From assembly GCF_001548395.1 (NCBI RefSeq), contig NZ_AP017367.1:5307001-5371000 (forward strand): a stretch of 64,000 nucleotides of DNA, in the 5' to 3' direction. How positions within the stretch are numbered: the first letter of the stretch is position 1; every line of letters starts with the position of its first letter. The DNA comes from Leptolyngbya sp. O-77 (GTDB taxonomy: Bacteria > Cyanobacteriota > Cyanobacteriia > Elainellales > Elainellaceae). Shown here piece after piece: positions 37,920-47,400 of the stretch. The notes below the pieces were generated by a model. It searched no databases. It was not told the DNA's origin and saw nothing but the letters and a program-made list of their open reading frames with translations. Both the position numbers and the translations under genes were made by a program.

Positions 37920-38301
37920 TTCAGCTATCGTAAAGGGTCCGTAGAGCGTCGCGGGGAAAGGAGCAAGCTCAGGAACTCTCAGAACAATTCTCAGAATATT
38001 TACTTAAGCACTTTGAACTTTTCCGTAATTTCACAGAAAACCCAATACACTATTTTCAAAGACCAGTAGTGATCCTGAAGGGCAGGCGGTGCGCTCCGTC
38101 TGCTCTTTTCTTTTCTGTCGGGATTTAGCCTTCTCTGATGCAGCAAATGCTTCACAGGCGAGCTTATGATTTTGGATTTTGGATTTTGGATTTTGGATTT
38201 TGGATTTGCGATTTTAGATTGCCGGTCAGCGTCCGCTGGGCCTCCGCAATTTCGTCCATAGCGATCCTTTAAAAGGATGGACACTAGGCCGGCCGGGTCA
38301 C
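37920..38301. repeat. Intergenic with tandem GGATTTT repeats
   Basis: At 38168-38220 the phrase GGATTTT is repeated about six times. This is the minus-strand form of the CCAAAATC repeat seen at 19737, 31557, 53514 and 54178. The rest shows no gene. Confidence 0.8.
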
Positions 38302-39624
38302 CTAGAACAGCACCAAGTCGATGCTGGGTGAAAAGGTCAACCCCGGCTGAAGCTGTATCACCAGCGTTCCGTTAAACGTCAGCGCTCCAGTGGCGCTGCT
38401 ATAGGCAAACTGGCTCGTCAGCATCGCCCCAGTGCCAAATTTAGAAATTTGGATTTTATCGCCTTCGGCGCGAGAAAAATCCTGAATCGTCGCCACGCCG
38501 TCGAAGCTGAAAAACGAGAAGGTGTCTGCGCCCGCGCCACCCGCCAGCGTGTCGTTGCCGCTGTTGCCGGATAGCACGTCATTTCCCTCGCCGCCGCTGA
38601 GGCTGTCGTTGCCCAGCCCGCCGGTCAGGGAGTCGTTGCCCGCGTTGCCCAGCAGCGTGTCGTCGCCGTCGCCGCCGCTGAGGGTATCATCGCCCTCTTG
38701 TCCCTCCAAGCGGTCGTTGCCATTGCCGCCAAAGATCTCGTCGTTGCCGCCGCCACCAAACAGCGTATCCTTGCCGTCGCCGCCAAAGATCAGGTCGGCA
38801 TCCTCGCCGCCAAAAATCAGGTCGTTGCCGTCGCCGCCGCTGAGTTCCTGGTCATTGCCAAAGTTGACTTCCGTTGCACCGTCGGCCAGTCCGCCATAAA
38901 TCGTGTCGTTGCCCGCGCCCCCCAGCAAGATATCCTTGCCATCGCCGCCGATCAGCAAATCTCGCCCCGCCATACCATCTATGATGTCGTTGCCTGGGCC
39001 GCCGTTGAGGGTGTCGTTGCCTGGGCCGCCGTTGAGGGTGTCGTTGCCTGCGCCCCCCAGCAAGTTATCTTTGCCCTCTTCGCCAAACAGCGAGTCATTG
39101 CCGCCACGACCGCGCAGGGTGTCATTGCCCTCCTGACCGCGCAGGGTGTCGCTGCCGCTTTTGCCGTCTATCGTGTCGTCGCCTTTGCCTGCAAAGATTG
39201 CGTCGTCGCCAGCAGACCCCCCGTAGCGATCGCTCTGTTTGCCCAACCGCACCGGCACCACTCCTGCATCCAGCAGAATAATCGTCACTTCCTGCGATGC
39301 GGCCCCTTCTGCCAGGCGGATGCTGAAGATCTGGCTGCCCGCAGCGGGTTCTCGAAACACGTAGGTCGATTTGGCAAAGCCCAAACCGTCGCTTTCCGAC
39401 AGGGAGAACACCACCGAGTCAGTACCGTCGGGCACGCCGTCGTTAAATACTTCAAACGAAACGGGCCCGGCTTCAAACTCGAAGGGAATGCCGCCAGAGG
39501 CCGTGCCCACCACTGCCGGATCGAGCCAAGTGGGTAAGAAGTCGCTCTGATCCCACGACCGCTCATCGCCCCAGAAGGAAGACTGGTTGCGCTGCCGTCC
39601 TCTGCCCTTGGCTTTTTTCTTCAT
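38302..39624 (-). CDS. RTX-type calcium-binding repeat protein
   Basis: A 440-aa protein, probably secreted or surface-bound, with AGAGG 8 nt before its ATG. Residues about 1-130 are a lysine-rich start and a Calx-beta-like region (DGTDSVVFSLSESDG). From about 140 to 385 there are some 20 nonapeptide repeats of the form GGxGNDTLx, which bind calcium as a parallel beta-roll (for example LNGGPGNDTLNGGPGND, an exact local duplication). The C-terminal 55 residues (TFSFFSFDGVATIQDFSRAEGDK) are the usual end of such proteins and may hold the type I secretion signal. An ABC exporter gene follows upstream on the same strand, but its fusion-protein partners are missing. Confidence 0.92.
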   Translation of the reverse strand: MKKKAKGRGRQRNQSSFWGDERSWDQSDFLPTWLDPAVVGTASGGIPFEFEAGPVSFEVFNDGVPDGTDSVVFSLSESDGLGFAKSTYVFREPAAGSQIFSIRLAEGAASQEVTIILLDAGVVPVRLGKQSDRYGGSAGDDAIFAGKGDDTIDGKSGSDTLRGQEGNDTLRGRGGNDSLFGEEGKDNLLGGAGNDTLNGGPGNDTLNGGPGNDIIDGMAGRDLLIGGDGKDILLGGAGNDTIYGGLADGATEVNFGNDQELSGGDGNDLIFGGEDADLIFGGDGKDTLFGGGGNDEIFGGNGNDRLEGQEGDDTLSGGDGDDTLLGNAGNDSLTGGLGNDSLSGGEGNDVLSGNSGNDTLAGGAGADTFSFFSFDGVATIQDFSRAEGDKIQISKFGTGAMLTSQFAYSSATGALTFNGTLVIQLQPGLTFSPSIDLVLF

Positions 39625-39808
39625 AGATCGAACCTCTTGTATGGGCTATTGGAGACGCGGGAGCTGGGGAGGGGGTTCCTGCATCCACCGGGTTTGAAAT
39701 GAAACGTTAGAAATGGGCCGCCTGCAATAGGCATTCCACCTTCTGGACTGACAATGCTTTCTTCAATCCTAAAGAACCCTTTTGCGGAATCTTTGAACGC
39801 ATAAAAAA

Positions 39809-39833
39809 GGGCAGAGCTAAACACACTCTGCCC
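39809..39833 (-). terminator. Rho-independent terminator of the ABC transporter gene
   Basis: An 8-bp perfect stem GGGCAGAG / CTCTGCCC (39809-39816 with 39826-39833). On the minus strand it is followed by a run of six T. It lies 50 nt after the minus-strand stop of the ABC transporter at 39883. Confidence 0.8.
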
Positions 39834-39882
39834 CTTTGGATTACGCTTGAGGAACGATACTTGATTGATTAGATCAAGTAAA

Positions 39883-41709
39883 TTACGCCATTAGCTCACC
39901 CGTTTCCTGCAAGGCGTGGAGGCGGTGATAGATGCCGCCGTGGGCGAGGAGTTCCGTATGGCTGCCCACTTCCACAATTTGACCCTGATCTAGCACCACG
40001 ATCTGATCCGCTTCCCGCACCGTACTCAGGCGGTGGGCGATGATGATCGTCGTGCGCGTGCCCAGAATGTTTTGCATCGCCAACTGGATCGATCGCTCGG
40101 ATTCGTAGTCCAGGCTGGAGGTGGCTTCGTCAAACACCAGCACGTCTGGGTTCATCAGCAGGGCGCGGGCAATGCCGAGGCGCTGTCGCTGACCGCCGGA
40201 GAGCCGCACGCCCCGCTCGCCGACGACCGTGAAATAACCCTGCGGCAGGGTTTTCACAAACTCATCGACGCGGGCAATGTCGCACGCTTCGGCGATCGCC
40301 TCTTGCGTAACGCAGGGGTTGCCGTAGGTGAGGTTGTCCATCAGCGTGCCGTTGAACACGTCCACTTCCTGGTGAACGATCGCCAGCCGTTTGCGATAGC
40401 CCGTGATGTCGAGCGATCGCACGTCCTGTCCGTCGATCAACACGCGCCCGCTGTGCGGCTCGAAATAGCGAAACAGCAGCTTCACCAGCGTTGATTTGCC
40501 AGAGCCAGAGCGACCCACCAGCGCCACCGTCTGGCGCGGCTCGATCAGCAGATTGATGTTTTCCAGCACCGGGCGATCGCGGTCATAGCCAAAGCTCAGG
40601 TTTTCAAAATGCACCTTACCCGTAAACTCGTAATGGCGCACCGCTTCTGGCGGGTCGAGCAAGTTTTGAGAATCTTGCCCGTCGGGCGTTTGCATGAACT
40701 CGTGAAAGCGGGTCATCGAGGCATAGCGGCGGGCAAACACCTCGGCCACCGTGCAGATCGGCTCCAGTTCTGCATAAGCCATGCTCGACACCGTGAGCGT
40801 GGTGACGAAATGCCCCAGCGAGATATTGCCCTGCACCGTCGCCCACAGCGTCAGCGCCAGCACCACAAACACCGACGACTCCACCACCAGCTTTTGCCAC
40901 GCAAACAGGGTGACATAGCCCTTGTGAATCCGATAATCCACAACCTTGAATTCACGCTCGATTCGCTGTCGCTGCCGCTCTAGCTCCTTCGCCTCGGTGG
41001 CAAAGGCTTTCACGGTTTTGATGTTGGTGATGATTTCAGAGGTGCGGCTTTCGGTATTCTCCATGTATTCATCAAGCTGCTCCTCTTTTTTGATCAGCCG
41101 CCGCAGGTTGTGCAGCAGGAATGAGAGAATCAGCAGGAACGAGATCAGGAACAGAATCGCGATCCGCCATTCAATCAGCAAGATGACACCAAAAATCCCA
41201 AGGACGCGAACGATCTTGGGAATAAGCTGACCCGCAACTTCGGGATAGGTCCAGGTATGGTTGGCTAAGCCCCGCGCGACTCGCCCAGAGATGCGTCCCG
41301 GATTGTTTTCGTCATAAAACTCCAACGGTAAAGAGAGAATTTTGGCGATCGCCCGAATCGTGTGATCTCGACGTGATTTCAGCGCAATGTCCCAATGAAA
41401 CCAGACCCCCACCCAGGCCTGAATCGGCGCACGAACCACCGTCACCAAAAAGATAATGCCCAGCAGCACGACCAGCGAGAGCGATCGCCCCGGCTCCCAG
41501 CCGCCAACTGCACCCACCCGCCCCACAAACTGCTGCAACGGCCCGTCGAGCGGCTGCCCAGACAGCGCATTCAGCAGTTGCCCGATGGCGTAGGGCACGG
41601 CCAGATCCACCACTTCAAACAGGCTGGTGGCGGTGATGCTGAATATCGTGAGGCCCCGATATCGTTTGTAGTAATTCAGAATGTCGCGAAGACCCTGTGA
41701 ACTCGCCAT
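39883..41709 (-). CDS. ABC exporter half-transporter (membrane plus ATPase)
   Basis: A 608-aa protein starting at the ATG at 41709, with GGAGG 9 nt upstream; an earlier start at 41745 has no such site. The first 330 residues hold six hydrophobic segments, such as SLSLVVLLGIIFLVTVV and IEWRIAILFLISFLLILSF. The ATPase half has Walker A GRSGSGKST, signature LSGGQRQRLGIARALL, Walker B VLVFDEATSSLD and the H-loop IIIAHRLSTV. It works as a dimer moving lipid, peptide or drug outward; the cargo is unknown. The next gene on the strand is the RTX protein, but transporters for RTX proteins usually have a C39-like domain, which is absent here. Confidence 0.9.
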   Translation of the reverse strand: MASSQGLRDILNYYKRYRGLTIFSITATSLFEVVDLAVPYAIGQLLNALSGQPLDGPLQQFVGRVGAVGGWEPGRSLSLVVLLGIIFLVTVVRAPIQAWVGVWFHWDIALKSRRDHTIRAIAKILSLPLEFYDENNPGRISGRVARGLANHTWTYPEVAGQLIPKIVRVLGIFGVILLIEWRIAILFLISFLLILSFLLHNLRRLIKKEEQLDEYMENTESRTSEIITNIKTVKAFATEAKELERQRQRIEREFKVVDYRIHKGYVTLFAWQKLVVESSVFVVLALTLWATVQGNISLGHFVTTLTVSSMAYAELEPICTVAEVFARRYASMTRFHEFMQTPDGQDSQNLLDPPEAVRHYEFTGKVHFENLSFGYDRDRPVLENINLLIEPRQTVALVGRSGSGKSTLVKLLFRYFEPHSGRVLIDGQDVRSLDITGYRKRLAIVHQEVDVFNGTLMDNLTYGNPCVTQEAIAEACDIARVDEFVKTLPQGYFTVVGERGVRLSGGQRQRLGIARALLMNPDVLVFDEATSSLDYESERSIQLAMQNILGTRTTIIIAHRLSTVREADQIVVLDQGQIVEVGSHTELLAHGGIYHRLHALQETGELMA

Positions 41710-41980
41710 AGCTGGAGACCTCCACCCAGATTGGCAGAAGGGCACACCCCAAAAAAGGAGGGGCGATCGCCCTTCTGCACTGATAGACTACAAATGTAGC
41801 ATGAAATAATACAAGTTGTGCTACATTTCTCCATCCTTCTTGCAACCTCGCGGCAGAGACTCTAAAAAAATTGCACCCGAAACTGCATAAGCGATTTGGT
41901 CCGGGCTGATATATCCCTTTAGAGCAAGTAATTTGACTGGCTCTGGCGATCGCCCCCCCTTAAGCCAAGGTGCAATACTC

Positions 41981-42319
41981 ATGAAAAAAGCGCTAATTCC
42001 CCTCGTAATGTCTCTCGGATCTCTATTAGTTCCGTTCGCATCTTCTGCGGTTGCTCAGGTTTTTGTGAATGGTCAACTGATGCAGGGTCAAAAGCTGACG
42101 CTGCTAGAAAGCTTGATGGGTTCTCGCATCTCCGCAGGGCGCTACTGGGTTGACCAAAACGGCAACTGGGGATACGAAGGCAGCTCAACTATCCGAGGCA
42201 ACCTCCTGTCGCAGCAGTCGGGAAATGAGATCGCAATAAGGCGTATTACGAGAAGGCAAAGTGTGGAAATGATCGCTAAGCCATCTCAGAACAAATTTAT
42301 TCCTAAAGTTAGCAACTGA
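41981..42319 (+). CDS. Small secreted protein of unknown function
   Basis: A 112-aa protein with a clear signal peptide (KKALIPLVMSLGSLLVPFAS, cleavage near AVAQ at 22-25). The mature part has GRYWVDQNGNWGYEG, a pattern seen in small cyanobacterial secreted proteins, and an arginine-rich tail. The start ATG 41981 has AAGG about 11 nt upstream. It is divergent from the ABC exporter. I do not know its function. Confidence 0.7.
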   Translation: MKKALIPLVMSLGSLLVPFASSAVAQVFVNGQLMQGQKLTLLESLMGSRISAGRYWVDQNGNWGYEGSSTIRGNLLSQQSGNEIAIRRITRRQSVEMIAKPSQNKFIPKVSN

Positions 42320-42760
42320 ACTGTGCCATTTCCCGCTGTGAAACTGAATGCTTTGAGCCGCTACGGCTCTGATTTTGCAGTGCGAATTCTACAGTCCGAA
42401 TTCTGCATTGCGAAATGTAGAGCGATCGCCGTGTATCTGCCCTTGCGCCTTTGTTTACCCAAGCCCAGGCAAAAGACTGGTAAGGGGGTAAAACCCCCCT
42501 TGCTTTACGCCTCAATAAGGTATCAATTAAATAAGACTTACGCAGTTAAATGATTTTTTATGGGCTACGCCTGCGAAAAATCATTCAATATCCACAAATT
42601 TCGTTTCAACTGCATAAGTTCCGTTAGGGTCTTGATTTTGTATATTTCTGTTTCAAATTAGGTCGCAATCTTAAGCTGAGGTAAACAGAAACGCAAATTC
42701 TTGATTCATCCAAGATAATCGAACTGTGAGCGTGAGTTTTGCCCCCTACTCAGTCCTCAA
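42320..42760. other. Intergenic with a terminator-like hairpin and a MITE-like copy
   Basis: A 7-bp stem AAGGGGG / CCCCCTT lies at 42482-42501, 160 nt after the secreted-protein gene, so it is a weak terminator candidate. At 42533-42623 is a copy of a palindromic element: GACTTACGCAGTT at one end and AACTGCATAAGTTC at the other, with an internal stem ATGATTTTT / AAAAATCAT. No gene is seen. The promoter of the TIR gene should be in the last 100 nt. Confidence 0.65.
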
Positions 42761-44398
42761 ATGTCATATACCAACTCTCCACCGGCACCTGTTACGGTCT
42801 TTTTCTCTTATTCACATAAAGATGAGCGATTGCGCGATAAGCTAGCGACGCACCTGTCCAATCTTCAGCGGCAAGATGTAATCAAGTCCTGGCACGACCG
42901 CAAAATTACTGCGGGAACTAATTGGGCTAAGGAAATTGACGACAACCTCGATGCAGCCGATATTATCTTGCTGCTGGTCAGTGCAGATTTTTTGAATTCT
43001 GACTATTGCTACGAAGTTGAGATGGAGCGGGCGATCGCCCGTCATAAAGCAGGTGAAGCACGAGTGATTCCCATCATTCTGCGTCCGGTCGATTGGAAAG
43101 GGGCGCTGTTTGGCGAATTTCAGGCGCTGCCCAAAAACGCAAGACCCGTCACTAAATGGAGCAACCAGGACGAGGCATTTGCCAACGTGGCGGAAGGCGT
43201 TCGTCAGGCAGCCCTGGAAATGGCAGAAGAACTGCGAAATAAGCCAGCTCGCTCACCTGCTGCCACATCCACACTATCTGCAAGCTCATCTGCTAAACCT
43301 AATTTATTAACTGCACTAAATTCCAGCTTTTTCACTGTCCCGCTTGAAACGGCAATGCCTATTTCAGAGGCAGTTCAGCCGCGCCCTTATGAAAATCCAG
43401 AAGGCGCAATTCGCGTTGGGTCTGAGTTCTATATTCGCTCGTCTTATGAGGAGCGCTGCTACGAAGAAATCCAGAAAGGTGGAGCGCTTATTCGCATTAA
43501 ATCGCCGCGCAATATGGGCAAGTCTTCACTGATGCTGCGGGTGCTGGCCCATGCTGAGCAGTTGGGCTATCGCACAGTTTCACTGAACCTCGACGAGGCT
43601 AATAAAAAACTATTTGACGATCTGGATAAATACATCCAATGGTTTTGTGCATCGGTGGGCAAGCAGCTAGGGGTGCGAGTCAAAACAGAAGAGTATTGGG
43701 AAGATATTTTTGGGGCAAACGACAATTGCACGGATTACTTTAAAAAGTATCTGCTGGAAGAGAGCGATCGCCCCTTAGTCATTGCAATCGATAATTTCGA
43801 TCAGGTGTTTAAATATCCTGATATCGAAACGGATTTTTGCGGGCTGCTGCGCGGCTGGCACGAGCGATCGCGCATCGATCCGCTCTGGGAAAACCTGCGA
43901 TTCATCATCGTTTATTCGCTAGAACCTTATCTGCTAAAAGACATTAACCAGTCTCCATTTAATGTGGGGCTGCCAGTTGAACTGGGCGAGTTTTCTGCGG
44001 CACAGGTGAAGGAACTGGTCACGCTGCACAGGCTGAACTGGACAAATGCCACCATCGAGCAATTTATGGCGCTGGTCGGTGGACACCCCTACCTCGTGCG
44101 TTCAGCGCTGTATCACATTGCAATTGGCGATCAAACGCTAGACGATTTCTTTAGAACTGCGCCGACAGAAGCCGGAATCTACAAAAATCATCTGGTATCT
44201 CACCTGCGAGCCGTTGAGGCAAACCCTGCGCTCAAAGCTGCGATGAAAATGGTGGTGTCGTCTGCCGATCCTATCAGCCTCAACTCAGACGACAGCTTTA
44301 AGCTCGATAGCATGGGGTTAGTCATGCGGATTGATAATCAGGTGCGGCCCCGCTGTCAGCTCTATCGTCAATATTTTTGCGATCGCCTGGGAGCATAG
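42761..44398 (+). CDS. TIR-domain protein with AAA-like (STAND-type) ATPase domain
   Basis: A 545-aa protein. Residues 1-150 form a TIR domain: VFFSYSHKDERLRDKLATHL, IILLLVSADFLNSDYCYEVE (with the conserved Glu after Cys-Tyr), and the VIPIILRP strand. After a serine-rich linker comes an AAA_35-like NTPase domain with Walker A SPRNMGKSSLM and a Walker-B-like LVIAIDNFDQVF. Bacterial TIR domains can break down NAD+ or make cyclic-ADPR signals in antiphage defence; here the ATPase module would be the switch. The stop is 2 nt before the next ATG, and that gene has the same ATPase type, so the pair probably acts together. Confidence 0.88.
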   Translation: MSYTNSPPAPVTVFFSYSHKDERLRDKLATHLSNLQRQDVIKSWHDRKITAGTNWAKEIDDNLDAADIILLLVSADFLNSDYCYEVEMERAIARHKAGEARVIPIILRPVDWKGALFGEFQALPKNARPVTKWSNQDEAFANVAEGVRQAALEMAEELRNKPARSPAATSTLSASSSAKPNLLTALNSSFFTVPLETAMPISEAVQPRPYENPEGAIRVGSEFYIRSSYEERCYEEIQKGGALIRIKSPRNMGKSSLMLRVLAHAEQLGYRTVSLNLDEANKKLFDDLDKYIQWFCASVGKQLGVRVKTEEYWEDIFGANDNCTDYFKKYLLEESDRPLVIAIDNFDQVFKYPDIETDFCGLLRGWHERSRIDPLWENLRFIIVYSLEPYLLKDINQSPFNVGLPVELGEFSAAQVKELVTLHRLNWTNATIEQFMALVGGHPYLVRSALYHIAIGDQTLDDFFRTAPTEAGIYKNHLVSHLRAVEANPALKAAMKMVVSSADPISLNSDDSFKLDSMGLVMRIDNQVRPRCQLYRQYFCDRLGA

Positions 44399-44400
44399 CC

Positions 44401-47400
44401 ATGACTGCTCTACCCGACCCGCTATCCACTCCACTGCCTGCCCTGTTTCGCTATCAAGTCGGCGGCAGCTTACCAACGGACAGCCTCGCTTACGTCGAGC
44501 GCCAGGCCGACCGAGAGCTATATAGCCGCCTCAAAGCTGGCGAATATTGCTTTGTGTTTAACTCGCGGCAGATGGGCAAATCCAGCCTGCGAGTCCGCAC
44601 CATGCAAAAATTACAGGAGGACGACGGCATCGCCTGTGCTGTCATCGATCCGCAAACACGCGGCACAACCCTGCGAGAAGATCAATGGTATGCGGGTACG
44701 ATCAAGCGGTTAATCGACGATCTGCATCTAGAAGCGCACATCGACTTTGCGAACTGGTGGAAGGCGCTGGATGCCCAGTCTATTTCGGCTGTAGAGCGGT
44801 TTTACGAGTTTATTGACCAGATTTTGCTGCCGCACACGTCGCAGCCTGTGGTCATTTTTGTTGAAGAAGTTGATAATCTGCTCAGCCTGAAGTTTGATAC
44901 CGATGGCTTTTTTGTATTTATCCGATCGCTCTATGAAAAGCGGGCTGAAAAACCAGAATATCGCCGCCTTACCTTTGCATTCCTCGGTGTGGCAACGCCC
45001 TATGACCTGATTCGCGGTCGTCAGCAGTCGTCCTTTAACGTAGGGCACGAAGTCGAGTTGACGGGGTTCACCCTGGCAGAAGCTGCGCCCCTGGCGAAGG
45101 GACTGGCGGGGCGGGTGGATGATCCGCAGTCGGTGTTGCAGGCAGTGCTGGACTGGACAGGGGGACAGCCGTTTCTGACGCAAAAGCTGCTGGATCTGGT
45201 GTCTAGAGAATTGGATGCGGCAGTTCAGCCGATGGCGGCAGCGGATCTGGTGAAGCAGGTTACCTACGACAAGATTATTGACCATTGGGAATCGCAGGAC
45301 GTGCCGCCGCACCTGAAAACAATTCGCGATCGCCTCTTGCGTAGCGGTGCCCCAAACACCAGCCAATTGCTCGGTTTATATCAGCAGATTTTGCTGCATG
45401 GCGCAGTGGATGCAGACATTAGCCCAGAACAAATGGATCTGCGGCTAACAGGGCTGGTTGTAAAACGCGGCAACAAGCTCAAAATCTACAACCAGATTTA
45501 TGAACGGGTGTTTAATCAGCAGTGGATCGAAGACGCTTTTGCAACTATTCGTCCCTACGCGCAACGGTTCCAGAAGTGGCTGCGGGGCGATCGCCAAGAC
45601 AAGTATCTGCTGCAAGGCGAAGCGCTAGAGCAAGCCCTGGAATGGGCCGAAGCCCGCAGCCTCAGCAAGCAAGACTATCAATATCTGGTAGAAAGCCAGA
45701 AGCTAGGATTGCGCCGCGACCTAGAACACACCCAGCAGCAGCTCGCCGATCGCACGCAAACCCTGAACCGCGTCAACCGAGAACTCGACACTGCCCATCG
45801 TGACCTAAAGCGAGTGCAGGGTCGCACCAAATGGGCAGGCGCGCTGCTGGCGCTAGTCAGCGTGCTGGCCCTCACAGCAGGACTGGAAACCGTAAGAGCC
45901 AAAAAGAGTCTGGGAGAAACAACTGCTCAGAGCGATCTGGTGAAACAGCAATTATTCAGCGCAATTGAGCAGACGGGCGATGCAAATCGAGAAAAAGACT
46001 TGATTTCTAAGGCGCTGACTGACATTGAGGCTGAGAAAGAGAAACTGATCGAGAGTACCAGCGCTCTGGAGCAAAAAAATCAGCAAATTGCTCAGGATGT
46101 GCAAAAAGCACGCATCGCCCAGCAAGACACTCGGCAGCAATACAATCAGCTTCAAAGCCGGGTCGCCACTGCTCAGCGAGATCTTGAGCTTGTGCAAATT
46201 GAGCGAGAAACGGCTCAAACAGAAGCAGAAACAGCCCGCACAGAAGCCCAACAATGGCAGGAAAAATCTGATGTTCAGCAGCGCAACTTAGAAGATGTTA
46301 TTCCTCTGACGGCTGCGCTGACCCGTGCGCGAGAAAACCTGAGCGAAACGATTGAGCAACTTACTCAAATTTTGGCCGCTAATCCAGATAACTTTCCGGT
46401 GTGGATTGTGCGAGGGGCGCTGCAAACTCAATCTAACCCTCAGCAGGCACTAGAGGATTTTGAAAAAGCGCTAGTGCTAGAGCCTGAAGGAAACTTCATT
46501 GCTCATTTTGGGCGAGGTGATGCGCTCTCTCAATTGGAGCGATACGAAGAGGCGATCGCTGCTTATGAACAGGCGATCGCCCTCAAAAATGACTACCCCG
46601 AAGCGTGGATGAATCGGGGGATTGCGCTCTATGGATCAGGGCAAATGATAGAAGCAATCGATTCCTATAATCAAGCTGTCAAAGCTAATTCAAGTACAGC
46701 AATTGCAAACTTGCAGCAAACTTTAGACCGCGTAATTGAGAGTTGGGTTGGGGGCAGTTCTAGCACAACGGAGACTATTGAATTAAAGCGGGCAAGTATT
46801 CTGAATAACATCGAAAGTGCTTCAAGTTCTGAGGCTTCTGGATTGGTTGTTATGGTTCCTCTCAATACTTTGCTAAGAAGAGAAGATTTAGCAGTCATCC
46901 AGGCATCGATTAACTTATTGCCCAAAGACAGCCCAGAACAACAAGCTAGATCTCACTACTATCAGGGATTTACATTCCTAGTTGACGGAGAATATTCTGA
47001 AGCGATCGCCCAGTTTGATCAGGCAATTTCTATTCAAAGCAACTTTTCAGCAGCCTACACAGCACGAGCAAATGCCCATCGCGCTCAGCAGGCGTATGAC
47101 GCTGCGATCGCTGATTACAATCGTGCCATTGAGCTGGATCCTAAATACGCGATCGCCTACAACAATCGCGGTATTACCTATGGATATATGAGAAACTTAG
47201 AAGCAGCCGAAGCAGACTATACTCGTGCTGTTGAAATCAACCCAAAATACGCCAGCGCTTATAATAACCGAGGCAGCATTTACTGGGAGCAGGGCAACTT
47301 TGAAGCCGCTGTTGAAAACTTCAGTCATGCGATTAGTATTGACTCAAACTATGCTGTTGCAATTGCTAATCGTGGAGCAGTGTATCGTCGATTAGAGCAA

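Noticed and set aside
38698..39537. Long + strand open frames opposite the RTX gene
   Set aside because: They mirror the GGxGxD repeats in another frame and have no own signals.
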